Assembly: GCA_026545225.1 (NCBI GenBank)
Contig: CM048845.1
Span: 58,904,033-58,968,032 of the forward strand
Reading direction: 5' to 3'
DNA from: Cornus controversa
Lineage: Eukaryota; Streptophyta; Magnoliopsida; Cornales; Cornaceae
DNA length: 64,000 nt
Shown here: piece by piece, positions 35,128 to 48,512 of the stretch
Layout of the letters: each line of letters opens with the position of its first letter
How positions within the stretch are numbered: position 1 is the stretch's first letter
The notes under the pieces: model-generated
Told to the model about the DNA's origin: nothing
Database searches by the model: none
The model's input: only the letters and a program-made list of their open reading frames with translations
Translations under genes and position numbers: made by a program

Positions 35128-36545
35128 TCTGTTACGGTTCTGCGCGGTTGTGAGTCCGCACACAATTCGCGTAATTACACTAATTTTTTATATTAGTTTT
35201 TCCCATTTTTATGATTTCTCGTAATGCTCATCGACTGAAACTTACATTTTTACTCAAAGTCCATACATGGCCACTTCTCAACCTCAATTGAAATTCACTA
35301 GATTCGATGCAATACAAGTGTATTTAAGCATAAACAATCTTAAAAGATTATTCAAATCATCTCACATTCATTCATATACATAATTGAACTAAGAACACCA
35401 TTCCATAGTTTGTACATATACTAAATGGAAGGACCCTCTTACATATTATCATAATTCCAACTATCCATACATTCACAATACTTATGACACAAAACTTCTT
35501 CTCTAAAATATAATGTATTACATACATAGCTAAAAATGCATCTAGTCCACATTCGGGACATGCATTCCATAGTAACTATGAAAACGTCTCAAAAGCTCAT
35601 CAATGCTCCAAACCAACTCATGATTTGTTATGCTCAGCTACTTCTTTCCCATTACCTGAAAAAGATTTATATATAAGGGATTGAACTCCTACTTGCTTAG
35701 TAGAAATGCCTAAAACACATTTCCTAAGTCATGTGAATACCACGTAAACCATACAACATACCAAGAATCAAATAATCACATTCTCAATACAATTCAACAT
35801 ACCACAAAACTTATCATGTATGCACTATGCATATGTCATGTAACTCTCTCGTGCCTCTCACACGTATGCAACCAATAACTCGAATTCCAAATATGGATAA
35901 TCCGACTTTCCTCAACCAAAATATATCCATGCCAAACCTTTTCATGACTCGGATTCCAAAATAGGACCATCTGGCTTTTCACAACCAAAACCTATTGATA
36001 CCAATCCTTTTTCCTTCTCTTTCACCAGCACACGTCCGCCACCTAGGTATGTGTAATTCACAAATGCCAACTACGATACACATTCCTATTAAAATCAATT
36101 AGCATGCATTTCCAAATTAGAGGCCTCAAAATCTAGACAAAAGCATGAGAAATGAAGGAGAAGAGAGAGAGAGAGAAGGTTGTAGGCTATTTTAGAGAGT
36201 GAGAAATGAGAGAAAAATTAGCTCTCAATATTTATATGCCCTAACCAATAAAATGACCAAAATGCGATTTATCACTTAACGTACCTTCCTAACCTTCATT
36301 TTTAATTTCAAAAATTCCTTCGATCATGAAATTAATTTTAATCTTCTTCTAATATTTGAAATGGTCTAAAATCAAAAATAAATATTTTTAAAAAAATATT
36401 CGATTTGTCTGGCCCACCTGATTCTTGTCTCGGGCCCCACCGACCTAGAAATCTTATAGTGAACCAAATGGTTCTAAAACTTCCCTGAACTTCAAAACAA
36501 GTCTCCATACTTCTATTTCATCATTAAAACCTTTGAAAAATCATT
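35128..36545 (-). mobile_element. Ty3/gypsy LTR, minus strand, partial
   Basis: Contains the same family blocks as the LTRs at 56102 and 60430: GACCAAAATGCGATTTATCA with ACTTAACGTACCTTCCTAAC (about 36250-36300), then the 'ggcccacc...ggccccaccgacc' block (36410-36450). The left end (tgttacggttctg) is comparable to the LTR end at 56102 (tgtaacgctccgg). The right end, where the LTR should start, is lost near 36545. It could be the 5' LTR of the gag relic to its left. Confidence 0.5.
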
Positions 36546-36599
36546 TCCATGCATTAAATTGATAAATAGAAGCAAAAAAAAAACCTGTCCAAAAAGACC

Positions 36600-38700
36600 T
36601 AGTCTTTGCACAAGTACATTGTATATTGATGAACCTAGAGCGGGAGGGGGTGAATAGGTTCTTTTATTTTTCTTCCTAATATTGCAGGTTTGGTTGGCAC
36701 ATGCAATCACACAATTTGATGGGGACACAAATTTATAGAGGAAACCCCAAGGTGGGAAAAAACCTCTTCGAACTGAGCTCCACTATGTCTGAAAGGGTAG
36801 TACAGTAATTTTTTCAATCACTCTCTCACTCACCCAACTCACAACATAGTTCGCTCCAGCACTCACCCAGTTCACAGCCTCCCTAGGCCTGAACCACTCA
36901 CACCAAATCTCACAACAACTTTTTCGCTCTCAATCCCAACTTAGGCTTCTAAAGCCCAAGCTATCTCACCTCATCTCACCACAATCACTCACACTCCCCC
37001 TGTCCACAGTATACCAATACTTGGACTAGACATAGTGGTACTGGAGTCAGTTCGATGTCTTGAGCAGCGGCAATGTCTTCAAGCTTTGTTTGTTTGGTCT
37101 TCAAAATAAGTCTTCAAATCTGATATGGTCTTCAAAGGTTGATCTTTAATTCTTCAAAATCTGACAGTTAGTCTTCAAGGTCCGGTATGACAAATGACAC
37201 GGTCACTTGTTTTCTTGGCAGATCACGACACTTGAACTTCTTCAACAATAGGCTTCAATAAATACACCCTTTGGTGTAGCTGCAACGGTCTTGTAGAAGT
37301 TTGCGCTTTCAAGGAATCCCGTCATTAGCTTCTTAGTCTTCCATTCAACTTGGTGTAATTCTTTTTAACAGCTGTCCTGGTATTCACGGTTTTTGTACCT
37401 GTTCTTAATATAGACACAACTGCAACTAGAGTAGAAATTAGTAACGTAGGCAGTTTAAAAGATAGACTGGAAATTCAGCATTTAGAACAGTAATTAATCA
37501 GGATTTTAGACAGCAATTAAATCGCAATTTGGACAGCAATTATCGGTCCAAAACTTCAGCACTTATATTTCAGCAATTTTCAGCCCAATATGGCAGCAAC
37601 TATTCCAACAAATTTCAGCAATTAATACAAGCATATAACCATTTATCGGTCCAAAAATTTAGCAACACAAAGACTTCTATTCAGCAATATAATAGACAGC
37701 AAATCTCAGCAATACACATTCTAATATCCAGCAATTTAAACTCAGCATTATCAGCATTTTAATTCAGAAAATCAGCAATAAATAGCACATAGAAATTAGC
37801 AAATTCAGCCACAAAAAAAAACAGCAGTTTAGCATATGGAAATCAGCAAATTCAGCCACAAGAAAAACAGCTCTAATCAGATAGCATTTCAGCACTAAGT
37901 CATCAATTTCAAATCCACAATTCAGCAATATTTATTAATTCAATGATTTCAACACCATTAAAGCAGCACAAATTTAGCACACAAGAGCAGCATATTTGAA
38001 GATAGCAATAAAATTTCAGCACATAAGAATTTAGCATATGATAATTTCAGCAATTTAAGCTTCCCAAATCAGCATTTAGATTCCACAAAATCAGCAATAT
38101 AAAAACCAGCATGTAATCAAATTCAAACCAGCAAATTTTTCCAGCAAATTTGTTTTCAAAACAACAGAACATGCATATCAACAATTATAGAGGTGCGCCT
38201 GTGAAGTGAGTGTCAACACGAAAACCACAACTGGTGTACCTGTGTCTGTGTACATTGTTCATATGAAATAAATCTAACACTGAAGACCATACTCACAAAG
38301 TGGATGATACATCCAACGCCTCAATTTTTTTGCATAGAGAAGAAGAAGAACCCAGATTTGAACAGAGGTGGCTCGATGTTGACTGTTGCTTCAGATCTAT
38401 AGCCATGAATGAAGCAAATTGTAAGAACTGCAGCATATAGAGTTTCGATCACTACCATGAACGCCGGTGATGACAGTGGCGAAGGGGCTCTCATCTTCTT
38501 CACCATTTCGGCACCGATCTCACCCTCTTCTCTTCCCTGTTGCTCTCTCTCTCTCTCTAGCGCCGATCTCACCTTCTTCACTACTCTGTTGCTCTCTCTC
38601 TCTCTAGCGCCGATCTCACCCTCTTCTCTATTTTTTATTTTTCGACGCACTTAAACCCAGCAGAGAAATCGAATATTTACAGGGCTCCTCGTTCATTTTA
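36600..38700. mobile_element. Copia-like LTR-type repeat with TTCAGCA-rich interior
   Basis: The block 'gagcgggagggggtgaataggttctttta' near 36640 and 'gtgggaaaaaacctc' near 36753 parallel those at 63235-63265 and 63395-63430. That style is common in copia (Maximus/SIRE-like) LTRs. The centre is a field of TTCAGCA motifs; the end (38480-38640) has two copies of 'ctctctctctagcgccgatctcacc'. No coding region. Exact termini were not resolved. Confidence 0.4.
37440..38160. repeat. Degenerate short-motif field, (AA)TTTCAGCAA
   Basis: Dozens of CAGCA/TTCAGCA occurrences at irregular 8-30 nt spacing, all on one strand, joined by A/T-rich filler. It is not a simple tandem array. Confidence 0.85.
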
Positions 38701-38786
38701 TCTTACCCTTTTCACCTAATCACATCTATCACTTGAATCCGAAAATACCCTCTCAGCTCTCTTAACCTTTATATAAAATATATATA

Positions 38787-39182
38787 TACCTCCGTCCCAT
38801 AATTTTAGTCCACTATTTTTTTTTTGGATGTCTCAAAATACATGTTCATTTTCTAAAATGGATTATATGATTCCTAAACTACCCTCTTTAAACTCTACAA
38901 TCCTAAAAGTTGGGCCCACTATATAATAATAATACTAACTTTTAAACAAGGACTAATATGTAAATTCATTCATTATCACACTAAAAAGTGGGTCCCACTA
39001 TAAAAAGTTGGATTCTACAAACATCCCACTATCCTAAAAGTTGGGCCCACCATATAATAATAATACTAACTTTTAAACAAGGACTAATACGTAAATTCAT
39101 TCATTATCACACTAAAAAGTGGGTCCCACTATAAAAAGTTGGATTCCCCAAACATCCCAAGAAGTATGGGACGGAGGGAGTA
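38787..39182. mobile_element. Stowaway-type MITE (about 390 bp) with TA duplication
   Basis: The left end CCTCCGTCCCATAATTTTAG (38789) and the right end TATGGGACGGAGGGAG (to 39180) are inverted repeats of the well-known plant CTCCCTCCGTCCC type, flanked by TA on both sides. Inside, a segment of about 131 bp (from 38901) is tandemly duplicated (from 39032). Confidence 0.9.
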
Positions 39183-39755
39183 TATATCATCTATATATCT
39201 ATCCAATCTATATATCTTCAGCCGAAACACAAGGGGTCTATCCAAACCTTTTCCTTTTAATTACAAAACTAAAACCCTCTCTTTTTTTTCTTTTCTTTTT
39301 CTTTGATTTTCTTTCACCAATTTTTGAATCTCTTAAATCTCTCTTTGTGGGCCACTTGTTCAAAACACATATCATCACCTCATATATACCTATCATATGT
39401 AATGATCCTTTCAACAAACAACCAAAAAAAAGTTGGTCTCCTTTTTTTTTAATTCCCAAGTCGCCCCTGCACTTTGTTGTTCTAGAATTAATTTCCAAAG
39501 TGTCCTTGCGATTTAAATACCCAGCATGTCCCTGCAATTAGGTTAGTACACATAAAATAATAACAGGATAATTAACTATATCATGAATAGCAAACCTGAA
39601 ATTTATCATTCAAAGTAAAATGACACTAATGCCCTTAAGATCCTTTTGACATTAAAACTTAAGCAAACATGCTCATGTGCTTCCTGGACCATCATATATA
39701 TACTATAAATATTTGGAATTTTATTATGCATCAGAAGCTGAAGGAATGTGCAAGC

Positions 39756-40016
39756 TAGCAACTAGAAGCTTCGCAAATAACTTTTGCTAAGGATGACATT
39801 TTCTCCAAAGTGTTGGGCCAAGAAAGACATGGTCGTGTTCGTACATACGGGTTAGGTCCGTCCCCATCAGATCTTTGGGGCACAACACCTAGTTATGTTA
39901 AGATAATAAGGATGGCTTCAGAGGCTAGATTGGCTGCAAATGAAGAGGTGCGCGAGCTAAAGGATCAAATACAAACAATGATGCAAATGGTAACCAAAAT
40001 TGCAGCAGCAGATTGA
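39756..40016 (+). pseudogene. CACTA-type plant transposase C-terminal fragment (Transposase_24-like)
   Basis: An open stretch with FSKVLGQERHGRVRTYGLGP followed by a short helical, charged tail (EVRELKDQIQTMMQMV) is the C-terminus of the plant Ptta/En-Spm transposase family, which typically reads VLGxERxGRVRGxGxGxxPT. Only about 85 residues remain. Nothing upstream belongs to the family, so this is a fragment, not a gene. Confidence 0.7.
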
Positions 40017-41164
40017 TTTAAGGGATAACCAGAACCAACAATCTATCCCGACTAAACTTCATTATATTAATTATGAGCCTATTAATACCCATACCCATCT
40101 GGTAATGTTCATTAATCTCATATATTTGTTGTTTGATTACTAGCGTTCTTGGAGATTCAATTTATGTTCTATTGTTATTTATGGATTGGAAATGCTAAAG
40201 ATATTTTATTTTCTGTAATGAAATAGACCTAAGTATAGCTTAACCTATGTTGGTCACTTATAAAATTTAAAGTAAGAATGTTGTCAGTTCTATACTTGGC
40301 ATGGCTATGCACATGTGCTGGCTATTAAATAGGCATTAGTGTTGTTGTTAGACTAACAACTAATCTTATCAATTTATACAATCTTTCTTTGATGCTACTA
40401 TTGTGCTTATGTGGGATTCATATATGATAGCTCAGTAAGAAAGTTCAAATGCTATTTAACCAGTTTTATTTTGAATAAATGAGAGAAAAATTTAATTGTT
40501 TACATAATTGTATGCTCTTCCTAGGTTTGCAATGAAGCTGGATCTTCTTATGCATCACAAAATCCCAAAACATCCTCCTTTTCATCTTCTTGTATCATCA
40601 CCAAACTAGAACTTCTTATGCCTAAGCATTGCACATTCTATGGCTATAGACTACAAATATGTGGTGATGGTTGGACTTTTTATCATCTTGAGGTCAATTT
40701 AGCAAGATGGTATTTCCTGCCTTGGGCCTTTGAAATATCTTAATGTAAAGTTATCTTATCTCTAAATAGTAACTTTTTTGTCTTCCTTATTTATATCAAA
40801 TTGGTTTTTATATCTTATGTATACTTGTTTTGTATAAGGTATAAGGGAAGTTATTTTGTTAAGCCCCAGAACGCTTGATGTTTGTAGCTCGAGGAGTGAT
40901 TTTGAGCAAGAACCCACATATATAGGCGAGGGCTATGGAATTATGACCTGATAATTAGGAAATAAGTAGTTATATTACAATAGTGTGGGAAGAAACATTG
41001 CCCATACCTTTGACACATTTCAAACAATTTGGAGATGCAGAGCGAGTGTTGCTTGGCCTTCTACCTGTGTAACTAATTATAATATTACTCATTTTATTTT
41101 ATTAAAATCAATGTTTAAGTTGTTTAGCTTATAATCTATTTTTGATTGGTCTTAATTAAACAAC
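40017..41164. other. Unassigned AT-rich DNA, possibly CACTA-element remnant
   Basis: Non-coding, with scattered short frames. Its position after the transposase tail suggests the same old element, but no terminal CACTA repeats were found. It ends at the Athila 5' LTR without a recognisable target duplication. Confidence 0.35.
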
Positions 41165-42587
41165 TGATAAGTGTTCAATTCTATGCATTTGAACCCTCTT
41201 TATTGCATATGTTAGTTCCATTTTTGCGTTTACCGAGATATGTTTACGGTATTTTTGTGTTTTTGATGTATTGCAGGTATTGGAGTAAATGGAGCAAAGT
41301 TGGAAGTTTTCTGCAGTCAAGAGATGAAATCAGAAACTGTTGCCAAGGCATTTCGATCAATCGAGATGTGGATTTCGATCAATCGAAATTTCGATTGATC
41401 GAAATCTCATTTCGATTGATCGAAATCTCGATCAATCGAAATGCAATTTCGATCAATCGAAATGCTGCAGAGCCCACTTGGCCACTTGCTCACCTGCTCT
41501 CCCACTTGCAACAAAATCCCCCTTTTTGCACGACTTAAGGGGATTGTCTGACTTGAACAAGACTTTTGGGGGCCTTCTTGATACAAGAGATATATATAAT
41601 GATATATATATATATATGGTGGGCCCAAAGGAGCCAAAAAGCATACAAAAAGCACCAAAAGCCACATATCTCATATCTCTCAACATATACAAATCAGAAG
41701 AAGAAGAGAGAGACCTTCGGGAGAGGAAGAGGAAGGGCTGAACCAGACCAAGAAGCTTCATTCTCTTCATCAATGGAAGGGTGCAAGGCAACCATGAGCA
41801 ACTAACTCTTCTACTAGGGTGTTGGTTTCAACCCCTAGCCATGTAAACTTGTTCATCTTTGTAGCTCTTGGGACTTGTAATTAAATGTTGATTATTTAGC
41901 CTAGTGATTATGTACACAAATACATTTCTTTTATATATTCATTTGATTTGGAATTTATTCTTGTCTTAGAGTAGGTTTTGTCACTTGAATGCACAACATT
42001 TGCATATTCCACAAGAAGTGCAAATGATGGCTAGATAATGGTGTTTAAATGAATGTGTGATGCTAGTTTGTATAGACCATGCCAAGACAAGGTAGTTTGG
42101 ATGCATGTAGTGTTCACTTAGAGAGTAGAGTAAGTAGGTAGTTAGTTAGGTTGAAGAGCTATGCTTGTTGAAGATGGATTATGATAGGTTAGCACACACA
42201 TTGATCTTTTGATATGTCATTGAGGTCACAAGCCTAATGTCATTGTTAGGCATTTAATTAATGAATCCCTTGCTTGCTACACTTATGAACATGTGAATGG
42301 CTAGGGGTGGAAACCAACCCTAGTTCTCTCTCCCAACTTTACTTTTTAATTTTATTGTCATTTCCTTTATGCAATAGTTTCTAAACACAAAACCAAAAAT
42401 CTGTTTTGTTTGAATTAAAGTAGAATTAATCTTTCTCTATGACAATTAACGACTAGTCCTCGTGGGATCGATACCCTCTATATAGAACCTTATCTGCAAA
42501 GATTCGTGCTCTTGCGAGTGGTTAAATTATATTTTGATAAAAAGGGCAAAATTAAGCTTGCAATATAATTTAGTTCCGACCACATCA
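41165..42587 (+). repeat. Athila 5' LTR
   Basis: TG...CA termini (TGATAAGTGTTC to ACCACATCA). Contains an inverted-repeat cluster (41349-41465) and, about 130 nt further, a TATA-rich stretch (41591-41618) that is the likely promoter. GA-rich leader-like sequence follows. Confidence 0.95.
41349..41465. promoter_or_regulatory. Cluster of six TTCGAT-CA-ATCGAA inverted repeats (LTR)
   Basis: Six copies of CGATCAATCG or its reverse CGATTGATCG, most extended to seven- or eight-base arms, in 117 bp, in both orientations. They lie just upstream of the TATA-rich stretch of the LTR. A regulatory role is inferred. The identical cluster is in the 3' LTR at 52972-53088. Confidence 0.6.
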
Positions 42588-42593
42588 AAATTT

Positions 42594-42611
42594 TGGCGCC
42601 ATTGCCGGGGA
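42594..42611 (+). other. Primer binding site, tRNA-Asp type
   Basis: TGGCGCCATTGCCGGGGA, six bases after the LTR end, is complementary to the 3' end of plant tRNA-Asp with one mismatch (A where G is expected). This primer is typical for Athila/Tat-lineage elements. Confidence 0.8.
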
Positions 42612-42878
42612 CTCTACGGTTTAATTGTCGCCATTGGAAGATTAAATCTGGTTTAATTCTTAGGCTAGAAATTCTTTCATTCTTTTTGTATATATTTCTT
42701 GTTCTTATATCTTAAACTTCTTGATTTTAGGTATACCACATTGCGGGCATCTAAAAGAATTCAAATTGGAACCCTTTGTGAGTATAACTTCAAAAACTGG
42801 TGGTTTGAGTTCATTCACATTCTTTTGTATATATTTTTGTTACTTTTGTGTATAGCGGTGTTGTTCAATTGATAATGC

Positions 42879-45800
42879 ATGCTAGGTAGACGGTCATTGT
42901 CACTTCCTTTGCTTCCTTGTAATAGTGAACTTGAACGAACACTTAGACGACGTAGAGGAACCTCTAGGGACCCTATTTTGCCTAGGACTGAAAACATGGA
43001 TCCAAATGAGAGACAACCTCCCGGTCTACCTCCTTTTAATCATGAACAACCGCCTCCACCACCACCTCCTCAAGGAGAGTTGCTTATGGACTTTTACCTT
43101 CCGACTACATTTGAAGTACCTTCGTGTATTCAATTTCCGGATGTAGCGGCAAATCAATTTGAAATAAAGTCCTCCACCCTCAACCTTCTTAACAGCTTTC
43201 ACGGTCTTCCTAATGAGGATCCATACCGGCACTTAGATTACTTCTTTTCCGTGTGTTCCACCATTCGTGTACCACACCTTACGGAGGATGATCTAAAGTT
43301 ACGTATGTTTCCATTTTCCCTAAAAGATAAGGCTAGAAGTTGGTTCAATTCCCTAGAACCCAACTCAATCCATTCTTGGGCGGAAATGCAAATAGAGTTC
43401 TTAAAAAAATACTTCCCAATGGGTAAGACAAGTGATATTCGGCGAGCAATCACCGGATTCACCCAAATTGACCAAGAACAATTCCATGAGACGTGGGAGA
43501 GGTTAAAAGATCTCTTAAAATCTTGTCCGCATCATGCTGTCCCAAAATGGCAGCTAGTGCAAAGTTTTTATGATGGGGTGAGTGAGCAACATAGACAAAT
43601 GATAGACTCCGCGTGTGGGGGTGGGTACCTTTTGAAAAGCCCCGATGAGGCATGGAAACTTTTTCAAACCCTAAGCAACAATTCAGCTCAACGCTCCTCC
43701 ACTAGGAAAGGGAAGGCCACCCAACCTTGTAGAGGAGTGCATGAGATTTCACGGGTAGATGAGGTAGCCATGCAAGTAGAAGCCTTGTCCCGAAAAATGG
43801 ATTTAATCATGAAAAATGGGCTGCCTACTCCTAACCAATCTGTCCAAAATCAGGAGGGATGTTCGTTTTGCTATAGCACTTCGCATTTTGTGCGAGATTG
43901 CCCTATTGCCGGGCAATCTCCCGATTATGCTCAAGAGCAAGCGAATGCCTTGTACGCTAAACAAATGAATGATCCATATTCGAACACGTACAATCCTGGT
44001 TACAAGAATCATCCGGCTTTTTCATGGAAGAATCAAGAATCAAGTCCCCCTTTCCAAGGGCAAAATTCTTTTAATCCCCAATCTCAACAGCCGCATTATA
44101 GGCCAAACCCTCAACCTTACAATCAAAGATCTAATTACCAACAACCACCACCTCCTCCGAGAAGCCAAAGCTTTGAAGATCGAGTGATAAGCAATCTTGA
44201 GGCCAACACCCGCTTATTGCAAACTCATTCTCAATCAATCTCTAAGCTAGAAGCCAATGCTCAATCTATGGCTAGGTTAGAAGCTCAAATCGGGCAACTA
44301 GCTAATGCCTTAAATAGAAGGGTGGAAGGTAAGTTGCCAAGTCAACCGGTGGCGAATCCCAAGGGTGTGCATATGATTGAAGATCCATCATCTTCAACTT
44401 GTAATGCTCCTCCAGAGCAAGTTCAATCAATCACAACCTTGAGGAGTGGAAAAATCATTAACTCCAAGGTAGGGGAGGAAGAGAGAAAAGAATTTCAAGA
44501 GCAACCTAAAAATCCAAAAGAATCCCAATTAAATCCAAAATTGTTACCGTTAAATCCAAATTTGCAAAATACCCCTTCAAATCCAAAAGGAAAGGCAAGT
44601 GAAGTTATGTCACCATCGATTCCAAATCTTGACACCTCTTATGAACCTCCGGTTCCTTTTCCTCAACGATTGAAGGAACCTTCTCATTTCGGGAAGCAAG
44701 GAGAGAAAATCCAAGACATGATGGAGATCTTCAAACAAGTAAAGATCAATCTCCCTCTCCTTGATGCTATTCGACAAATTCCCTCTTATGCGAAATTCTT
44801 GAAGGACTTATGCACTCAAAAGCGCAAATCTAGGAATAATGTTCCTAAGAAAGTCCTCTTAACTGAGCACATAAGCTCCATTTTCCAACATCAAGCCCCT
44901 CCTAAATTCAAAGATCCGGGTGCTCCGACCATTTCGTGCACTATCGGAAATCAATCTTTTGAAAAAGCACTTCTTGACCTAGGGGCTAGTGTCAATTTGC
45001 TTCCATTCTCAGTTTACCAACAACTAGGTTTGGGGGAACTCAAGCATACCACGGTTGTGTTGCAACTTGCCGACCGTTCGGTGAAGCAACCACGTGGCAT
45101 CATTGAGGATGTCATCATTCAAGTGGACAAATTCTATTTTCCGGTGGACTTCATAGTCCTTGACACGGAACCGGTTCAAAATCCGAATCATCATATTCCT
45201 ATCATTCTAGGTCGTCCATTCTTGGCCACGGCAAACGCTTGCGTTAATTGCCGTACTGGAGTGATGGACATCTCTTTTGGGAATATGAAAGTCCGCTTGA
45301 ACATCTTCAATGCTTCCCACCACACACCCGACGATGAAAGTGAGTGCTTTTGTGTCGATGTAGTGGACGACCTTGTTCAAGAAGCACTTCCTTCTATTCT
45401 TTCCACGGACCCCTTAGAGGCATGCCTAAATCATTTTAACCATGACGATTTTGACATTGAGCAATCCATATGTGAAGTCAATTCCATGCTCGATGTTAAT
45501 ACTGTCATGGATTTGCCTAAGTGGAGAGTTCCGAGAGAACCCTTGCCCCCTTTGTCCAAAACTCCCCAAACTCCTTCTTTAATTTCCCCACCACAACTTG
45601 AGCTCAAGCCTCTTCCAGCTACACTCAAGTATGTTTTCTTGGGCGCAAATGAGACCCTTCCAGTCATTATTGCTTCCAATCTCACAAATGCTCAAGAATT
45701 GGAACTCATAAAGGTGCTCAAAGAGCACAAAGAAGCAATAGGATGGAGTGTGATAGATCTTAAGGGAATAGACCCTTCTGTTTGTATGCATCGCATACAC

Positions 45801-48512
45801 TTGGAAGAGGATGCAAAGACCTCAAGGGAGGCACAACGTCGATTAAATCCAAATATGAAGGACGTTGTCCTGAAGGAGGTGGTGAAGTTACTAGATGCGG
45901 GGATCATATACCCCATCTCTGATAGCAAGTGGGTTAGTCCCACTCAAGTGGTTCCAAAGAAGTCTGGTATTACGGTGCAACCTAATGATAAGGGTGAATT
46001 AGTTCCCCAACGCACCACCACAGGATGGAGAGTGTGCATTGATTATAGGAAATTAAATTCAGCCACTCGGAAAGATCACTTCCCCCTCCCATTCATTGAT
46101 CAAATATTGGAGAGATTGGCCGGGCAAAGCTGTTATTGCTTTTTGGATGGATATTCCGGCTATAATCAGGTTGCTATAGACCCGAGGGACCAAGAGAAAA
46201 CCACCTTTACATGTCCCTTCGGCACATTTGCTTATAGACGCATGCCCTTTGGGTTGTGCAATGCACCGGCAACTTTTCAACGGTGTATGATGTCTATCTT
46301 CTCGGACATGGTGGAAAAATTCTTAGAAGTGTTCATGGATGATTTTTCCGTTTTTGGACCTTCATATGAATCATGCCTCCAAAATCTAGCTTGTGTTCTC
46401 AAAAGATGTCAAGAAACCAACCTAATTCTTAGTTGGGAAAAGAGTCACTTTATGGTTCAAGAGGGTATTGTCCTAGGGCATATTGTGTCTAAGCGAGGAA
46501 TAGAGGTTGATAAAGCCAAGGTTGAGCTCATTTCCAAACTTCCTCCACCATCCACGGTGAGAGAGATTCGTTCATTCCTTGGGCATGCGGGATTTTATCG
46601 CCGTTTCATCAAAGACTTTAGTAAGATTTCTCGGCCTTTGTGTCGCCTTCTTGAAAAAGAGTCTTGCTTTACCTTTGATGAAGCGTGCCTTGACGCTTTT
46701 GAAAAACTCCGCGCCATGCTTACAACCGCTCCAGTTCTAATCCCTCCAAACTGGACTCTCCCATTTGAGATTATGTGTGATGCATCCGACTATGCCATGG
46801 GTGCGGTCTTGGGGCAACGAGTAGACAAGCTGCCACATGTCATCTATTACGCAAGTAAAACCCTTTCCGAAGCTCAAATCAATTATACCACAACGGAAAA
46901 GGAATTGCTTGCGGTAGTATTTGCATTAGACAAATTTCGAGCTTATTTATTAGGTTCAAAGATCATTGTCTATTCGGACCATGCTGCCCTCCGGCATCTT
47001 TTGACGAAAAAGGACACCAAGCCTAGGTTGATCCGCTGGATACTCTTGTTGCAAGAGTTCAATTTTGAGATTAGAGACAAAAAGGGAACTGAAAATGTGG
47101 TAGCTGACCACCTTTCTAGAATTCTTGTTGAATCCCTCCATAATTCCATTCCAGTTTGTGAATCCTTCCCGGATGAACAACTCTTTGTCATCTCTCAAGA
47201 AAGTATCCCTTGGTATGCGGATGTGGTTAATTATTTGGCAACCGGTAAAATACCATCTTCTTGGACCAAACAAGAGAAGGATCGTTTTCTCTCCCAATCA
47301 CGATCATATTATTGGGACGATCCTCAATTGTTCAAATACTGCCCCGATCAAATAATTCGTAAGTGTGTACCCAACAGTGAATTCCAAAGCATTCTTAAAT
47401 TTTGTCATACACTCGCTTGTGGGGGACACTTTAGTGCTAAGAAAACCGCAGCAAAAATTCTTCAATGCGGATTTTTCTGGCCGACACTTCATCGGGATGC
47501 ATATTCATTCTGCCGCTCGTGTGAGCGATGTCAGCGCCTCGGCGCGATGTCTCGGAAGGACATGATGCCTCTTAACCCTATTCTTATCATTGAAATATTT
47601 GATGTGTGGGGCATTGACTTCATGGGACCATTTCCACCCTCTACTGGTCATGAGTACATACTTGTGGCGGTGGACTACGTATCTAAGTGGATAGAGGCCG
47701 TTGCTACCAAAACCAACGATCACGCAGTCGTGGTTAAATTCATACAAGCTAACATTTTTAGCCGGTTTGGTACGCCTCGGGCCATCATCAGTGACGGAGG
47801 TAAGCATTTCTGTAACCGGTTCCTTCGAACCTTGCTTCTCAAATACTCCGTCACACACAAAGTAGCCACCCCCTACCATCCTCAAACTAGTGGCCAAGTA
47901 GAAGTATCCAATAGGGAGATTAAGAACATTCTTCAGAAAACTGTTCGGCCTGACCGGAAGGATTGGTCATTGCGACTAAACGACGCATTATGGGCATACC
48001 GAACCGCATACAAAACTCCCATTGGAATGTCACCTTATCGGTTAGTTTATGGCAAGGCGTGCCATCTTCCGGTTGAATTGGAGCATAAAGCTATGTGGGC
48101 CACCAAGACCTTCAATTTTGACATGAAAAAGGCCAGCTCTAATCGAAAGCTTCAATTAAATGAATTGGAAGAATTGCGACATGACGCGTATGAGAACGCG
48201 AAAATCTATAAGGCAAGGTCCAAAGCCTTTCATGATCGTAATATTCGAGTCAAAACATTTTCGCCGGGCCAAAAAGTTTGGTTGTACAACTCGCGCCTCC
48301 ATTTGTTTCCCGGAAAACTTCGCTCCCGTTGGGATGGACCATTTTTGGTTAATTCCGTCGCCCCCCACGGAGCGGTGGAATTGAAGGACTTGAAAGATGG
48401 CTCGATGTTCAAAGTAAACGGGCAGCGCTTAAAAGTGTGTGTGGATGACCAAGTCACCACCGAATACGTGGATGTCGTCACTTTGACGGATCCCGTGTAT
48501 TTTGACTCGTGA
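42879..48512 (+). CDS. Athila-lineage Gag-Pol polyprotein
   Basis: One uninterrupted frame of 1,877 codons. In order: capsid-type gag domain ([11 protein letters not shown], about residue 145); CCHC zinc knuckle [14 protein letters not shown] (about 328-341); coiled-coil-like linker; aspartic protease with [10 protein letters not shown] (about 698); reverse transcriptase with [26 protein letters not shown] and catalytic FMDD (about 1151-1154); RNase H with CDASD, TEKELLA and [10 protein letters not shown] (about 1300-1370); integrase with an HHCC zinc domain ([11 protein letters not shown] ... CRSCERC, about 1508-1552) and catalytic D, D, E in [16 protein letters not shown] and [12 protein letters not shown]; and a GPF-type tail (SRWDGPFLV). 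No chromodomain. All catalytic residues are present, so the element may be competent. The true start could be the ATG at 42879 or that at 42996 ([10 protein letters not shown]). The frame contains no stop between gag and pol, so protein ratio control must be post-translational or by splicing. Confidence 0.95.
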   Translation: MLGRRSLSLPLLPCNSELERTLRRRRGTSRDPILPRTENMDPNERQPPGLPPFNHEQPPPPPPPQGELLMDFYLPTTFEVPSCIQFPDVAANQFEIKSSTLNLLNSFHGLPNEDPYRHLDYFFSVCSTIRVPHLTEDDLKLRMFPFSLKDKARSWFNSLEPNSIHSWAEMQIEFLKKYFPMGKTSDIRRAITGFTQIDQEQFHETWERLKDLLKSCPHHAVPKWQLVQSFYDGVSEQHRQMIDSACGGGYLLKSPDEAWKLFQTLSNNSAQRSSTRKGKATQPCRGVHEISRVDEVAMQVEALSRKMDLIMKNGLPTPNQSVQNQEGCSFCYSTSHFVRDCPIAGQSPDYAQEQANALYAKQMNDPYSNTYNPGYKNHPAFSWKNQESSPPFQGQNSFNPQSQQPHYRPNPQPYNQRSNYQQPPPPPRSQSFEDRVISNLEANTRLLQTHSQSISKLEANAQSMARLEAQIGQLANALNRRVEGKLPSQPVANPKGVHMIEDPSSSTCNAPPEQVQSITTLRSGKIINSKVGEEERKEFQEQPKNPKESQLNPKLLPLNPNLQNTPSNPKGKASEVMSPSIPNLDTSYEPPVPFPQRLKEPSHFGKQGEKIQDMMEIFKQVKINLPLLDAIRQIPSYAKFLKDLCTQKRKSRNNVPKKVLLTEHISSIFQHQAPPKFKDPGAPTISCTIGNQSFEKALLDLGASVNLLPFSVYQQLGLGELKHTTVVLQLADRSVKQPRGIIEDVIIQVDKFYFPVDFIVLDTEPVQNPNHHIPIILGRPFLATANACVNCRTGVMDISFGNMKVRLNIFNASHHTPDDESECFCVDVVDDLVQEALPSILSTDPLEACLNHFNHDDFDIEQSICEVNSMLDVNTVMDLPKWRVPREPLPPLSKTPQTPSLISPPQLELKPLPATLKYVFLGANETLPVIIASNLTNAQELELIKVLKEHKEAIGWSVIDLKGIDPSVCMHRIHLEEDAKTSREAQRRLNPNMKDVVLKEVVKLLDAGIIYPISDSKWVSPTQVVPKKSGITVQPNDKGELVPQRTTTGWRVCIDYRKLNSATRKDHFPLPFIDQILERLAGQSCYCFLDGYSGYNQVAIDPRDQEKTTFTCPFGTFAYRRMPFGLCNAPATFQRCMMSIFSDMVEKFLEVFMDDFSVFGPSYESCLQNLACVLKRCQETNLILSWEKSHFMVQEGIVLGHIVSKRGIEVDKAKVELISKLPPPSTVREIRSFLGHAGFYRRFIKDFSKISRPLCRLLEKESCFTFDEACLDAFEKLRAMLTTAPVLIPPNWTLPFEIMCDASDYAMGAVLGQRVDKLPHVIYYASKTLSEAQINYTTTEKELLAVVFALDKFRAYLLGSKIIVYSDHAALRHLLTKKDTKPRLIRWILLLQEFNFEIRDKKGTENVVADHLSRILVESLHNSIPVCESFPDEQLFVISQESIPWYADVVNYLATGKIPSSWTKQEKDRFLSQSRSYYWDDPQLFKYCPDQIIRKCVPNSEFQSILKFCHTLACGGHFSAKKTAAKILQCGFFWPTLHRDAYSFCRSCERCQRLGAMSRKDMMPLNPILIIEIFDVWGIDFMGPFPPSTGHEYILVAVDYVSKWIEAVATKTNDHAVVVKFIQANIFSRFGTPRAIISDGGKHFCNRFLRTLLLKYSVTHKVATPYHPQTSGQVEVSNREIKNILQKTVRPDRKDWSLRLNDALWAYRTAYKTPIGMSPYRLVYGKACHLPVELEHKAMWATKTFNFDMKKASSNRKLQLNELEELRHDAYENAKIYKARSKAFHDRNIRVKTFSPGQKVWLYNSRLHLFPGKLRSRWDGPFLVNSVAPHGAVELKDLKDGSMFKVNGQRLKVCVDDQVTTEYVDVVTLTDPVYFDS

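Noticed and set aside
36250..36545. Full-length gypsy element from 33930 to 36545
   Set aside because: Only gag pieces and LTR material in compatible orientation were found. Primer site and pol are missing, so membership in one element is not established.
41340..41805. Open frames of 79-133 residues in the LTRs (repeated at 52963-53428)
   Set aside because: They lie in the LTR promoter and leader, and the frame content comes from the inverted-repeat cluster and TATA run. No domain.
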